The notes beneath the pieces were generated by a model, which saw only the letters and a list, made by a program, of their open reading frames with translations, searched no databases and was not told the DNA's origin. A program made the translations under genes and the position numbers. From Halorubrum sp. CBA1229 (GTDB lineage Archaea; Halobacteriota; Halobacteria; Halobacteriales; Haloferacaceae), in contig NZ_CP054585.1 of assembly GCF_003721435.2 (NCBI RefSeq), positions 372,001 through 436,000 on the forward strand: a stretch of DNA of 64,000 nt. Reading direction: 5' to 3'. Below, piece after piece: positions 8,240-15,639 of this stretch (its first letter is position 1; the number at the start of each line of letters is the position of its first letter).

Positions 8240-9526
8240 ATGAAGCCAGAAATGAGTCGAACCGTCCGAACCTTCGAGGCCACCATCACGAACCAGCAAC
8301 AGGTTCGTGACGACCTTGATCAACTCGGATGGGCCGCCTCAAAACTCTGGAACGTCGGTCGCTACTACGCACAAGAACAGTGGGACGAAACGGGCGAGAT
8401 TCCCGATGACGGGGAACTCAAAGCCGAACTCAAAAGCCACGAACGCTACACGGACTTACATTCTCAGTCCAGTCAGCGCGTTCTCGAAGAACTCGCTGAA
8501 GCGTTCAACGGCTGGTTCGGTAAGCGTCGGAACGGCGACGACCGTGCCAGACCGCCCGGCTACCGCAAGAACGGAGATTCTCACCCTCGTTCAACCGTGT
8601 CGTTCAAAGCGGCTGGCTTCAAGCACGACGCACAGTTCACCCGCGTTCGCCTCTCGAAAGGCCGCAACCTCAAAGAACACCGTTCAGACTTCATCCTGTG
8701 CGAGTACCAGACTCGCCCGGACGTTGATCTGACCGAGTGGGACATTCAGCAGGTTCGCGCGATCTACAAGCGCGACGAATGGCGGCTTCAATTCGTCTGT
8801 CGCACCACCATCGACCCGGAACCGCCGGGCGACGAGGTGGCCGGTGTTGACCTCGGGATTTGCAACTTCGCCGCCGTCTCGTTCGGCGGTGAAGCGGTGT
8901 TGTATCCCGGTGGCGCACTCAAAGAGGACGAATACTACTTCACGAAAAAGAAGGCTAAGTGCGACGATTCCTCGTCTCGTGTGGCCACCCGACTTGACCG
9001 CAAGCGGAGGGGTCGTCGGACACACTTCTTGCACGCGCTCTCGAAAGCGATTGTCGAGGAGTGCATCGAACGAGATGTCGGGACTCTTGTCGTTGGCGAC
9101 CTCGGCGGGATCCGAGAGGGCGACGAGAACGGCGAGTCTCGGAATTGGGGCGACCACGGCAATCTCGACTTGCACGGGTGGGCGTTCGACCGCTTCGCGA
9201 CGCTACTCGACTACAAGGCGGAAGCCGAGGGCATCGACGTGGAGTTGGTGTCGGAACGCGATACGTCGAAGTCGTGTTCAGCATGTGGTCACACGGACGA
9301 TAACCAACGGGTCAAACGTGGGTTGTACGTCTGTGAGGCGTGCGATACGGTTGCGAACGCGGACGTGAACGGTGCGGAGAACATTCGACAAAAGGTACTC
9401 CCGAGTCTCGCCACGGATGGCGGCGATAGGGATAACGGCTGGTTGGCACAGCCAGCGGTTCACCTGTTCGACCGCAGCGAGGGCAGTTTCGCCCCGCGAG
9501 AACAGGTCGTGAACCGCGAACCATAA
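8240..9526 (+). CDS. tnpB: TnpB-family RNA-guided nuclease / IS1341-type transposase (428 aa)
   Basis: Relatives are RNA-guided DNA nucleases ancestral to Cas12. The order is an N-terminal wedge/REC-like helical part (to about 190), then a split RuvC domain. RuvC-I is GVDLGICNF with Asp204. RuvC-II is LVVGDLGGIRE (283-293), where the usual catalytic Glu is Gly286. A zinc ribbon is formed by C346-C349 and C365-C368, and RuvC-III is NADVNGAENI with Asp375. Full length for the family, no stops or frameshifts. A TATA-like stretch with ACTATTAACAAAA lies about 30-40 nt upstream. Start ATG at 8240; a second ATG at codon 5 is possible. Its 3' end overlaps the predicted guide RNA. Confidence 0.9.
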   Translation: MKPEMSRTVRTFEATITNQQQVRDDLDQLGWAASKLWNVGRYYAQEQWDETGEIPDDGELKAELKSHERYTDLHSQSSQRVLEELAEAFNGWFGKRRNGDDRARPPGYRKNGDSHPRSTVSFKAAGFKHDAQFTRVRLSKGRNLKEHRSDFILCEYQTRPDVDLTEWDIQQVRAIYKRDEWRLQFVCRTTIDPEPPGDEVAGVDLGICNFAAVSFGGEAVLYPGGALKEDEYYFTKKKAKCDDSSSRVATRLDRKRRGRRTHFLHALSKAIVEECIERDVGTLVVGDLGGIREGDENGESRNWGDHGNLDLHGWAFDRFATLLDYKAEAEGIDVELVSERDTSKSCSACGHTDDNQRVKRGLYVCEACDTVANADVNGAENIRQKVLPSLATDGGDRDNGWLAQPAVHLFDRSEGSFAPREQVVNREP

Positions 9527-9605
9527 TATCCCAACTCAGCGGTGCGGTGCCGTGGGATTCCCGCGTCTTCAGGCGCGGGAGGATGTCAAGCGGGCGGTAG
9601 ACTCC
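9440..9605 (+). ncRNA. Putative TnpB guide RNA (omegaRNA / sense-overlapping transcript), 5' end uncertain
   Basis: In characterised TnpB systems the guide RNA derives from the 3' end of tnpB and stops inside flanking DNA; haloarchaeal IS1341-type genes are known to produce such sense-overlapping RNAs. Here the segment after the stop folds into CCCGCGTCT-TC-AGGCGCGGG (9560-9579, nine pairs including one G-T), followed by AGGATGTCAA, where the element appears to end (9589). The next roughly 16 nt (9590-9605) would be the guide. The 5' boundary is a guess. Confidence 0.6.
9560..9579 (+). repeat. Right-end hairpin of the tnpB element
   Basis: Nine-pair stem with a two-base loop, CCCGCGTCT-TC-AGGCGCGGG, located 34 nt after the tnpB stop and 10 nt before the inferred element end. 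It probably serves both as the DNA end structure and as the terminal stem of the guide RNA. Confidence 0.65.
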
Positions 9606-9705
9606 GCCCGGACCGCGCGGCGGGATTCGTCTCCGATCGGCCACCGCACGATCGGTCGGCAGTCAGCACGCAGTCGGCGTCACTGCGGTCAGCGCCGCCG
9701 CGCGC

Positions 9706-9756
9706 GATCAACGTCGCCGCGCGATCAGCGCCGTCGCGCGATCAGCGCCGTCGCGA
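9706..9756. repeat. Three 17-bp tandem repeats over the btuF stop codon
   Basis: Units start at 9706, 9723 and 9740, each beginning GATCA and running through a CGCCGTCGCG-like core, with a few mismatches. The last codons and stop of the btuF-like gene (9725) fall inside the array, so the sequence for its ARRR tail is repeated beyond the stop. Probably replication slippage. Confidence 0.6.
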
Positions 9757-10906
9757 TCGCGGCGATCAGCGCCGCGACGACGCCGAACCCGGGCGCCGAG
9801 TCACCGGTCGATCCCTCACCGGTCGACCCGTCGCTCCCGTCCTCCGTCGATCCGTCGTCGCCGTCGCTCGTGGTGTCTCCGTCGCCGCCGTCGTCTCCGT
9901 CGGCGCTCTCGTCCTCACCGTCGGTCGCGCCGTCGCTCTCGGTCTGGAGCTCCTCGACGGCGGTCGAGAGCGTGGTCGTGGACTCGATCACGCTGCGCGG
10001 CGCGGGCTGGTTGAGGTAGTTGACGTTCATCACGACGTAGTTCCCCTCCGTCCCGGCGGTCGTGCTCGCGTACGGCTCCTCCTCTAAGATCACCGCGTCG
10101 GGGGTCGTCACGAGGATCAGTTCGGGGTCGGTCTGGAGGATGACCTCGTTGGAGAGCTGCGGGTAGCCGTCGCCCTCGGCGGCCGCGACGTTGGCCACGC
10201 CGCCGGCTTCCATGATGGAGTTGATGAACGTGTTGCCCGCGGCGACGTAGCCGTCGCCGAGCGGGTACAGCGCGTTCGGCCGGTCGAGGCCGGCGGTCCG
10301 GTTCTCGGCGGCCGCGACGGCCTCGTTCATCTCCGCGTTCGTCTCGGCGGCGGCCTCGCAGTTGCCGACGAGCCGCCCGGTCGTCTCCGTCTTCTCCGCG
10401 ATGGCCTCGATCGAGGTCGCCTCGGCGTAGTGGTACACAGTGAGGTTCTGGGCGCGGAGGGTCTCGGCCGTGCTCGCCGAGGAGGCGTTCGGGACGAGCA
10501 CGAGGTCCGGCTCGGTGTCCACGACGCGCTCGACGCTGACGCCGAAGCCCTCGGCCGAGACGTTCTCGCGCTCGCTCGCCCCGTCGAGGTACGCGGCGTA
10601 CTGGGTCACGCCGACGACACGGTCGCGGGCGCCGATCTCCCAGAGCGTCTGGGCGGCCGACGGGTTCGTCGTCGTGATCCGCTCGGGCCGCTCGTCGAGC
10701 GTGATCGTCGTCCCCGTCGCGTCCGTGATCTCCAGCGGGAACTCGCACGCGGCGTCCGTCTGCTGGGCGCCCGGCCCGTCGGTCGAGTGGTCGATCGTCG
10801 GCGACGCCGTCGTCGTCGGCTGTGCGCCCGCGGCCGGGCCCGCGACGCCGCCCACCAAGGCGGTCGTCACGAGCAGGGCCATCGCGATGACGTACCTGTG
10901 TCGCAT
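9725..10906 (-). CDS. btuF: Cobalamin-type ABC transporter substrate-binding protein with PGF-CTERM anchor (393 aa)
   Basis: Extracellular binding protein of the BtuF/FecB/FhuD fold. The N-terminus has a Sec signal (charged MRHR, hydrophobic core, AGPAAGAQ). The binding domain runs from about residue 55, with ERPERITTTNPSAAQTLWEIGA and VNNASS-like spacing; PNALYPLGDGY and TDPELILVTTPDA are family-typical. A linker rich in Asp/Gly/Ser/Thr leads to APGFGVVAALIAAIATALIARRR, which is PGF, a membrane segment and an arginine tail: the tripartite signal for archaeosortase A cleavage and lipid anchoring. It is divergent from btuC, with 62 nt between start codons. Vitamin B12 is the best guess, from gene order; an iron chelate is possible. 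Confidence 0.85.
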   Translation of the reverse strand: MRHRYVIAMALLVTTALVGGVAGPAAGAQPTTTASPTIDHSTDGPGAQQTDAACEFPLEITDATGTTITLDERPERITTTNPSAAQTLWEIGARDRVVGVTQYAAYLDGASERENVSAEGFGVSVERVVDTEPDLVLVPNASSASTAETLRAQNLTVYHYAEATSIEAIAEKTETTGRLVGNCEAAAETNAEMNEAVAAAENRTAGLDRPNALYPLGDGYVAAGNTFINSIMEAGGVANVAAAEGDGYPQLSNEVILQTDPELILVTTPDAVILEEEPYASTTAGTEGNYVVMNVNYLNQPAPRSVIESTTTLSTAVEELQTESDGATDGEDESADGDDGGDGDTTSDGDDGSTEDGSDGSTGEGSTGDSAPGFGVVAALIAAIATALIARRR

Positions 10907-10968
10907 CGGATCGATGAGACGCCTCGTCCAATAAGTATTTACCTACTACAAGTTTTGTTGGAGAACGA
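10907..10968. promoter_or_regulatory. Divergent promoter between btuF- and btuC-like genes
   Basis: Only 62 nt separate the two start codons. The middle is AT-rich (AATAAGTATTTACC and ACAAGTTTTG), enough for two back-to-back TATA boxes with nearly leaderless transcripts. There is no room for a cobalamin riboswitch, so control must act at the DNA level or elsewhere. Confidence 0.55.
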
Positions 10969-12135
10969 ATGAGTGCCTGGAGGCGGGCGTCGGTCTGGTC
11001 GGCGGGCCTAGCGGCCGCGCTGGGCGTCGTGATAACGGTGAGCGCCGCGATCGGCCCCGCGCCCATCTCCCCCGCGGAGACGGTGAAGGCCGTGTTGAAC
11101 GCGATCGTCGTGCCGGCCGGGATCGAGACGACGGCCGCCGGGATCGGTACCCTACGGCTCCCCGGCGTGGGCCCGCTGACGCTGCCCGGCGTCGACCTCG
11201 CGTACGCCTCGCCGTTCGCGTACCCGGTCGACGACGTCCACGCGCGGATCGTTGTCGGGGTCCGGCTCCCCCGCATCTTGATGGCCGCGCTGGTCGGCTT
11301 CGCGCTCGCGGCGGCCGGCACCGTCATGCAGGGGTTCTTCCGGAACCCGATGGCGGACCCGTCGATCATCGGCGTCTCCTCCGGCGCGGCGGTCGGCGCC
11401 GTCGCCTTCATCGTCTTCCCGACGGCGCTGTCGGCGACCGTGACGCTCCCACTGATCGGCGCGGTCGACGTGGGGCTCTCGTACGGCGCGGGCGTCAGCC
11501 TCTTCGCGTTCGTCGGAGCCCTCGCGGCCGCCTTCGGCGTGTACGCCATCGCGACGCGACACGGACGGACGCCGGTGGCGACGCTCCTGCTCGCCGGCGT
11601 CGCGGTCCAGACGTTCCTCGGCGCGGTCATTTCGTACCTCCAGCTGCAGGCCGGCGAGTCGCTCCGGCGGATCGTCGCGTGGCTGATGGGCCACCTCTCC
11701 GGCGCGTCGTGGAGCGAGGTCGCCGCGACGGCGGTCGTGGTGCCGCCGCTGTTCGTCCTCCTCTTAGTGTACGCCCGCGACCTCAACGTCCTCCTCCTCG
11801 GCGAGGAGGAGGCGCGCGGGCTCGGCATCGCGGTCGAGCGCACCAAGCGGATCCTGCTGGGCGCCTCCGCGCTGATCACGGCCGCGGGCGTCGCCTTCGC
11901 CGGCGTCATCGGCTTCGTCGGGCTGATCGTCCCGCACATGCTCCGGCTGGTCGTGGGCCCCGACCACCGGGTGCTGCTGCCGACCGCGGCGCTCGCGGGC
12001 GGGTCGTTCCTCGTCGCCGCCGACACGGTCGCCCGCGCCGGGAGCACGGAGCTGCCGGTCGGCATCGTCACCGCCGCGGTCGGCGCGCCCTTCTTCATCT
12101 ACCTGCTCTCGAACCGGGAGGTGCACGAGCTGTGA
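10969..12135 (+). CDS. btuC: FecCD-family ABC transporter permease, cobalamin type (388 aa)
   Basis: Membrane subunit of the BtuCDF-type importer. About ten hydrophobic segments. Family motifs are VRLPRILMAALVGFALAAAGTVMQGFFRNPMADPSIIG near residues 85-125, LLLAGVAVQTF, LGIAVERTKRI and GFVGLIVPHMLRLVVGPDHR near the C-terminus. A roughly 50-residue loop between the first and second segments (about 38-85) is longer than in bacterial BtuC. The stop overlaps the GTG start of the ATPase gene. Confidence 0.9.
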   Translation: MSAWRRASVWSAGLAAALGVVITVSAAIGPAPISPAETVKAVLNAIVVPAGIETTAAGIGTLRLPGVGPLTLPGVDLAYASPFAYPVDDVHARIVVGVRLPRILMAALVGFALAAAGTVMQGFFRNPMADPSIIGVSSGAAVGAVAFIVFPTALSATVTLPLIGAVDVGLSYGAGVSLFAFVGALAAAFGVYAIATRHGRTPVATLLLAGVAVQTFLGAVISYLQLQAGESLRRIVAWLMGHLSGASWSEVAATAVVVPPLFVLLLVYARDLNVLLLGEEEARGLGIAVERTKRILLGASALITAAGVAFAGVIGFVGLIVPHMLRLVVGPDHRVLLPTAALAGGSFLVAADTVARAGSTELPVGIVTAAVGAPFFIYLLSNREVHEL

Positions 12136-13448
12136 GCGCCGACGAGCGCGCGGAGGGGAACGAGGGCGAAGCGAGCGACGGCCCGTCGGCAACCGACGCC
12201 GGCGGCGGCCCCCTCGTCGGAGTCACCGACCTGACCGTGTCGTTCGGCGACGTGCCCGTCGTCGCCGGCGTCGACCTCCGGGTCGAGCGCGGCGAGTTAG
12301 TCGGGCTCGTCGGCCCGAACGGCGCCGGGAAGACGACGGTGCTCCGGGCGATCAAGGGAACGCTCGCGCCCGACTCGGGGGAGGTCCGGCTGGACGGGAC
12401 CGCCGCCGCCGACCTCTCCGCGCGCGAGGCCGGCCGCCGGGTCGCCAGCGTCCCGCAGGACACGAGCCTCGCGTTCGACTTCCGGGTGCGCCACGTGGTG
12501 GAGATGGGACGGACCCCGCACCTCGGGCGGTTCGACGGGCACGGCGCCGACGACGACCGGGCGGTGCGAGAGGCGATGGACGCGGCCGGCGTGGCGCGCT
12601 TCGCCGACCGATCGATCGCGGAGGTCTCGGGCGGGGAGCGTCAGCGCGTCCTGCTCGCGCGAGCGCTGGCGCAGGGGACTCCGGCGCTGCTGCTCGACGA
12701 GCCGACCGCGAGCCTCGACGCGAACCACGCCGTGCGCACCCTCGAACTCGTCCGCGACCTCGTCGACGACGGGCGCGGCGCGCTCGCGGCGATCCACGAC
12801 CTCGACGTGGCGGCCCGGTACTGCGACCGGATCGTCGTCCTCGCGAACGGCGGCGTCCACGCCGCCGGGCCGCCCGGCGAGGTCCTGACCGCCGACGCGC
12901 TGCGAGCGGCCTTCAACGCCGAGGCGTTCGTCGGGCGCAACCCCGCGACCGGGACGCCCGCGGTCACCGCCTTCGACGCGGTCGGTGCGGCCGGCACGTC
13001 GGGCGCGACCAACGAGCGCGACGCGGACCGCGACGAGACCGGGCCGCGACGCCTCCACGTCGTCGGGTCCGGGCGGGACGCCGCCCGGGTCATCGCGCGC
13101 CTCGCGGCCGCGGGCCACGAGCTCTCGGTCGGCGTGGTGCCCGAGGGCGACGCCGCCGCCGAGACGGCCCGCGACGCCGGCGCCGAAATCGTCGCCGCGC
13201 CCGCGTTCGAACCGGTGGGAGCGGAGGCCCGGGAGGCCGCGGTCGCGCTCGCGAGCGACGCCGACGCGGCGATCGCGGTCGGCGGCGGAGCGGGCGGCGA
13301 CGGAACGCGGGTCGAAGGGGACCGGGCCGACCCGAACGCGGCGGTCCTCGCGGCCGCCGACCGGGCGATCGAGATCGACCGCGACGTCGACGACGCCGAC
13401 CTGCTCGACGCGGTTCGTGACCCGGGCGGCGACCTCGACTCGACATAA
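12132..13448 (+). CDS. btuD: ABC transporter ATP-binding protein, cobalamin type, with extra C-terminal domain (438 aa)
   Basis: Energises the BtuC permease. GTG start at 12132 overlaps the btuC TGA (GTGA), giving an acidic 30-residue N-terminal tail. Walker A is GPNGAGKTT (about residue 62), signature VSGGERQRVLLARAL, Walker B ALLLDEPTASLD and the switch histidine in AAIHDLDVAARY. Bacterial BtuD stops near residue 265. Here a further 130-residue domain follows (RRLHVVGSGRDAARVIARL and VPEGDAAAETARDAGAEIV), which looks like a Rossmann-type fold. The function of this extension is not known to me. Confidence 0.88.
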   Translation: MSADERAEGNEGEASDGPSATDAGGGPLVGVTDLTVSFGDVPVVAGVDLRVERGELVGLVGPNGAGKTTVLRAIKGTLAPDSGEVRLDGTAAADLSAREAGRRVASVPQDTSLAFDFRVRHVVEMGRTPHLGRFDGHGADDDRAVREAMDAAGVARFADRSIAEVSGGERQRVLLARALAQGTPALLLDEPTASLDANHAVRTLELVRDLVDDGRGALAAIHDLDVAARYCDRIVVLANGGVHAAGPPGEVLTADALRAAFNAEAFVGRNPATGTPAVTAFDAVGAAGTSGATNERDADRDETGPRRLHVVGSGRDAARVIARLAAAGHELSVGVVPEGDAAAETARDAGAEIVAAPAFEPVGAEAREAAVALASDADAAIAVGGGAGGDGTRVEGDRADPNAAVLAAADRAIEIDRDVDDADLLDAVRDPGGDLDST

Positions 13449-13835
13449 CTCGACCGCGTCGGCGGCCCCTCGCGACCCGACTCTCGGCGGGCGGTGAGCC
13501 GTTCGGCTATCGAGACGGCGTCGCCGCGGATCGGTTTATAAATGCGACCGTCCGATCGCCGCGCGTCGCGCTCTCGTCGCCGGGCCGTCGCGCGTCGGTC
13601 GGATACCACCTGACGGCAATCGACTCCGGTATCGGACACGGCGGGCGCTCGGCGGTTCAGCGGGGCCGAGCCGAGTGATCGGGACAGATCGACGCTACAC
13701 GACCTGAACCGCCGGGTTCGTCCCTGTGTTCGTCTCTCACGGCGCACAATTGATTACTGTTAAACATCATAGCTGCAGATAAATATTCTTTATAAGCATA
13801 TGCCCTTATGAATGGCACCGGTACGAGGTGGTACG
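13449..13835 (+). other. Intergenic region with two TATA boxes and a possible structured RNA
   Basis: No credible protein-coding frame. A TATA box (TTTATAAATG, about 13535-13544) starts a stretch containing a perfect 11-bp inverted repeat, CGGCGGTTCAG at 13650-13660 and CTGAACCGCCG at 13704-13714, extended by three weaker pairs. This could be a small RNA. A second TATA box (TTTATAAGC, about 13789-13797) in an AT-rich tract lies about 45 nt before the binding-protein ATG and is probably that operon's promoter. Confidence 0.5.
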
Positions 13836-14831
13836 ATGGAACGAAGACAGTTCCTGCGCGGCACCGGCGCGACGATCGGCGGCTCGCTGCTCGCCGGCTG
13901 CGCCGGGAGCGACGGACGCACCGTGACGGTCGACTACGCCTACTACAACCCGGTCAGCCTCGTCCTGCGCGAGAAGGGGTGGCTGGCGGAGGCGTTCGCG
14001 GAGACGGACGTCGACGTGGAGTGGGTGCTGAGCCTCGGCAGCAACCAGGCCAACGAGTACTCGCAGGGCGGGGAGGCGGAGGTCGCCTCGACCGCCGGGA
14101 TCGCGGCGCTGATGGCGCGGTCGAACGGCGTGCCAATCACGACGCCGTACGTCTACTCCGAGCCCGAGTGGACCGCGCTCGTCACGTTCGCGGAGACGGG
14201 GATCGAGTCGGTCGCCGACCTGGAGGGCAAGCGCGTCGCCGCCACCCGCGGCACCGACCCGTACTTCTTTTTGCTGCAGGCGCTCGACGACGCCGGCCTG
14301 AGCGAGGACGACGTCGAGGTCGTCCACCTCCAACACCCCGAGGGGCAGTCGGCGCTGGTGGGGGGCGACGTCGACGCGTGGGCCGGGCTCGACCCCCACA
14401 TGGCCGAGCTGGAGCTGGAACACGACGGCGCGGAGCTGTTCTTCCGCGAGCCCGCGTACAACACCTACGGCTTCCTCAATTTCCTCGACGGCTTCCTCGC
14501 GGATCACCCGGAGGACGCCCGACGCGTCCTCGAGACCTACGAGCGCGGCCGCAGGTGGGCGATCGACAACCCCGAGGCGACCGCGGGGATCCTCGCGAGC
14601 GAGTCGGAGATGTCCGAGGCGGTGGCCGAGCGCGTGTTCACGAAGCGGACCGACCTCTCGGAGCCGATTCCGGGCGACCCGCACCGCGACCTGCTCGCCG
14701 ACCTCGCGCCCATCCTAGAGCGCGAGGGACTCGTCACCGACGACGCCGACCCCGCGGGGAGTATCGACGACCTGCTCGACCCGGAGTTCGCGAGCGAGAC
14801 CGTGAGCGACGCCGGTTCCGGAGGCGAGTGA
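13836..14831 (+). CDS. ABC transporter substrate-binding lipoprotein, SsuA/TauA/NMT1-like (331 aa)
   Basis: Extracellular binding protein for a sulfonate, nitrate, taurine or thiamine-precursor type compound. I chose ATG 13836 because the twin-arginine signal MERRQFLRG starts there and a GAGGTGG Shine-Dalgarno lies about 5 nt before it. Two upstream in-frame codons would add only a few residues. The lipobox is LAGC. The mature part begins with VDYAYYNPVSLVLREKGWLAEAF, the hallmark of the NMT1/SsuA class, and contains a strand-helix pattern ending in WAGLDPHMAELE. First gene of a three-gene unit with permease and ATPase 1 nt and 17 nt away or overlapping. Confidence 0.85.
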   Translation: MERRQFLRGTGATIGGSLLAGCAGSDGRTVTVDYAYYNPVSLVLREKGWLAEAFAETDVDVEWVLSLGSNQANEYSQGGEAEVASTAGIAALMARSNGVPITTPYVYSEPEWTALVTFAETGIESVADLEGKRVAATRGTDPYFFLLQALDDAGLSEDDVEVVHLQHPEGQSALVGGDVDAWAGLDPHMAELELEHDGAELFFREPAYNTYGFLNFLDGFLADHPEDARRVLETYERGRRWAIDNPEATAGILASESEMSEAVAERVFTKRTDLSEPIPGDPHRDLLADLAPILEREGLVTDDADPAGSIDDLLDPEFASETVSDAGSGGE

Positions 14832-14832
14832 G

Positions 14833-15639
14833 ATGGCGACGACGCGAGAGACGGGACGGGCGAGCGCCGACGCCGCCGCCGAGACCCTCCCCGACGCCGA
14901 CCGGTTCCGGTGGCTGATCGGGTTCGTCGTGCCCGCGGCGATCGTCGTCGCCTGGCACCTGCTGGTCGCGACCGGCGTCTTCGCCGCCCACCAGCTCCCG
15001 GCGCCGCTGCGGGTGGTCGAGACGCTCTACGGGCTCGGCGCCTCGGGCGAGCTGTGGGGCCACGTCGCGATCACGGTCCAGCGCGTGTTCCTCGGGGTGC
15101 TCCTCGGCGCGAGCGTCGGGATCGCTCTCGGAACGCTCACCGGACTCTCCGAGCTCGCCGCCGACTTGCTCGATCCGCTGCTCCAGAGTCTCAAGAACAT
15201 CCCCTCGCTGGCGTGGGTGCCGCTGTTCCTGCTGTGGTTCGGGATCGGCGAGGGCGCGAAGGTGCTGCTGATCGCCGTCGGCGCCTTCTTCCCGGTGTAC
15301 CTCAACCTCTCGGCGGGGATCGGCGAGGTGAGCGAGGACCTGCTGGAGGTGGCCGAGGTGTACGACCTCGGCCGGATCGAGTCGCTCCGACGGGTGGTGT
15401 TCCCGGCGGCGGTACCGAGTCTGCTCGTCGGGATCCGCGGCGGCGTCGGACTGGCGTGGATGTTCGTCGTGGCCGCGGAGCTGATCGCGGCCAGCGAGGG
15501 GATCGGGTTCCTGCTGAGCGACGGGCGCGTGCTCGCGCGGCCGGACATCATCGTCGGTTCGATCCTGCTTTTCGCCTTCCTCGGGAACCTCTCGGACCTG
15601 GCCGTCAAGGAGGTGGAGAACCGTGTCGTCGGTCGGTGA
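14833..15639 (+). CDS. ABC transporter permease, SsuC/TauC-like (268 aa)
   Basis: Membrane subunit of the SsuABC/TauABC-like importer. About six hydrophobic segments. The EAA-type coupling loop reads EVYDLGRIESLRRVVFPAAVPSLLVGIR (about residues 175-200). Other family-typical parts are LDPLLQSLKNIPSLAWVPLFLLWFGIG and IGFLLSDGR. It starts one base after the upstream stop and overlaps the ATPase gene by 17 nt. Confidence 0.88.
   Translation: MATTRETGRASADAAAETLPDADRFRWLIGFVVPAAIVVAWHLLVATGVFAAHQLPAPLRVVETLYGLGASGELWGHVAITVQRVFLGVLLGASVGIALGTLTGLSELAADLLDPLLQSLKNIPSLAWVPLFLLWFGIGEGAKVLLIAVGAFFPVYLNLSAGIGEVSEDLLEVAEVYDLGRIESLRRVVFPAAVPSLLVGIRGGVGLAWMFVVAAELIAASEGIGFLLSDGRVLARPDIIVGSILLFAFLGNLSDLAVKEVENRVVGR

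Larger units (their letters stand above)
8123..9589 (+). mobile_element. IS200/IS605-superfamily element carrying only tnpB (IS1341 type)
   Basis: Boundaries are inferred from hairpins. The left hairpin is CCTGACCC-TTTA-GGGTCAGG (8123-8142), followed by GATGAATCC. The right hairpin is 9560-9579, followed by AGGATGTCAA ending near 9589. There are no terminal inverted repeats and no obvious target duplication, as expected for this superfamily. There is no tnpA (Y1 HUH transposase), so it can only move in trans or is retained for its nuclease. The interior has lower GC than the neighbours, a sign of transfer. Left boundary uncertain by tens of bases. Confidence 0.75.

Noticed and set aside
10907-10968. 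Cobalamin riboswitch before btuF/btuC
   Set aside because: The gap is 62 nt, too short for a riboswitch in either direction.
9915-12098. 727-residue open frame on the minus strand across btuF and btuC
   Set aside because: Low-complexity Arg/Thr/Ala composition that is the antisense or out-of-frame reading of two well-supported genes; long shadow frames are usual at this GC.
13449-13835. Thiamine (TPP) riboswitch before the SsuA-like operon
   Set aside because: The conserved CUGAGA and ACCUGAUC/GGUAAUACC cores are absent; only a short ACCTGA similarity exists.
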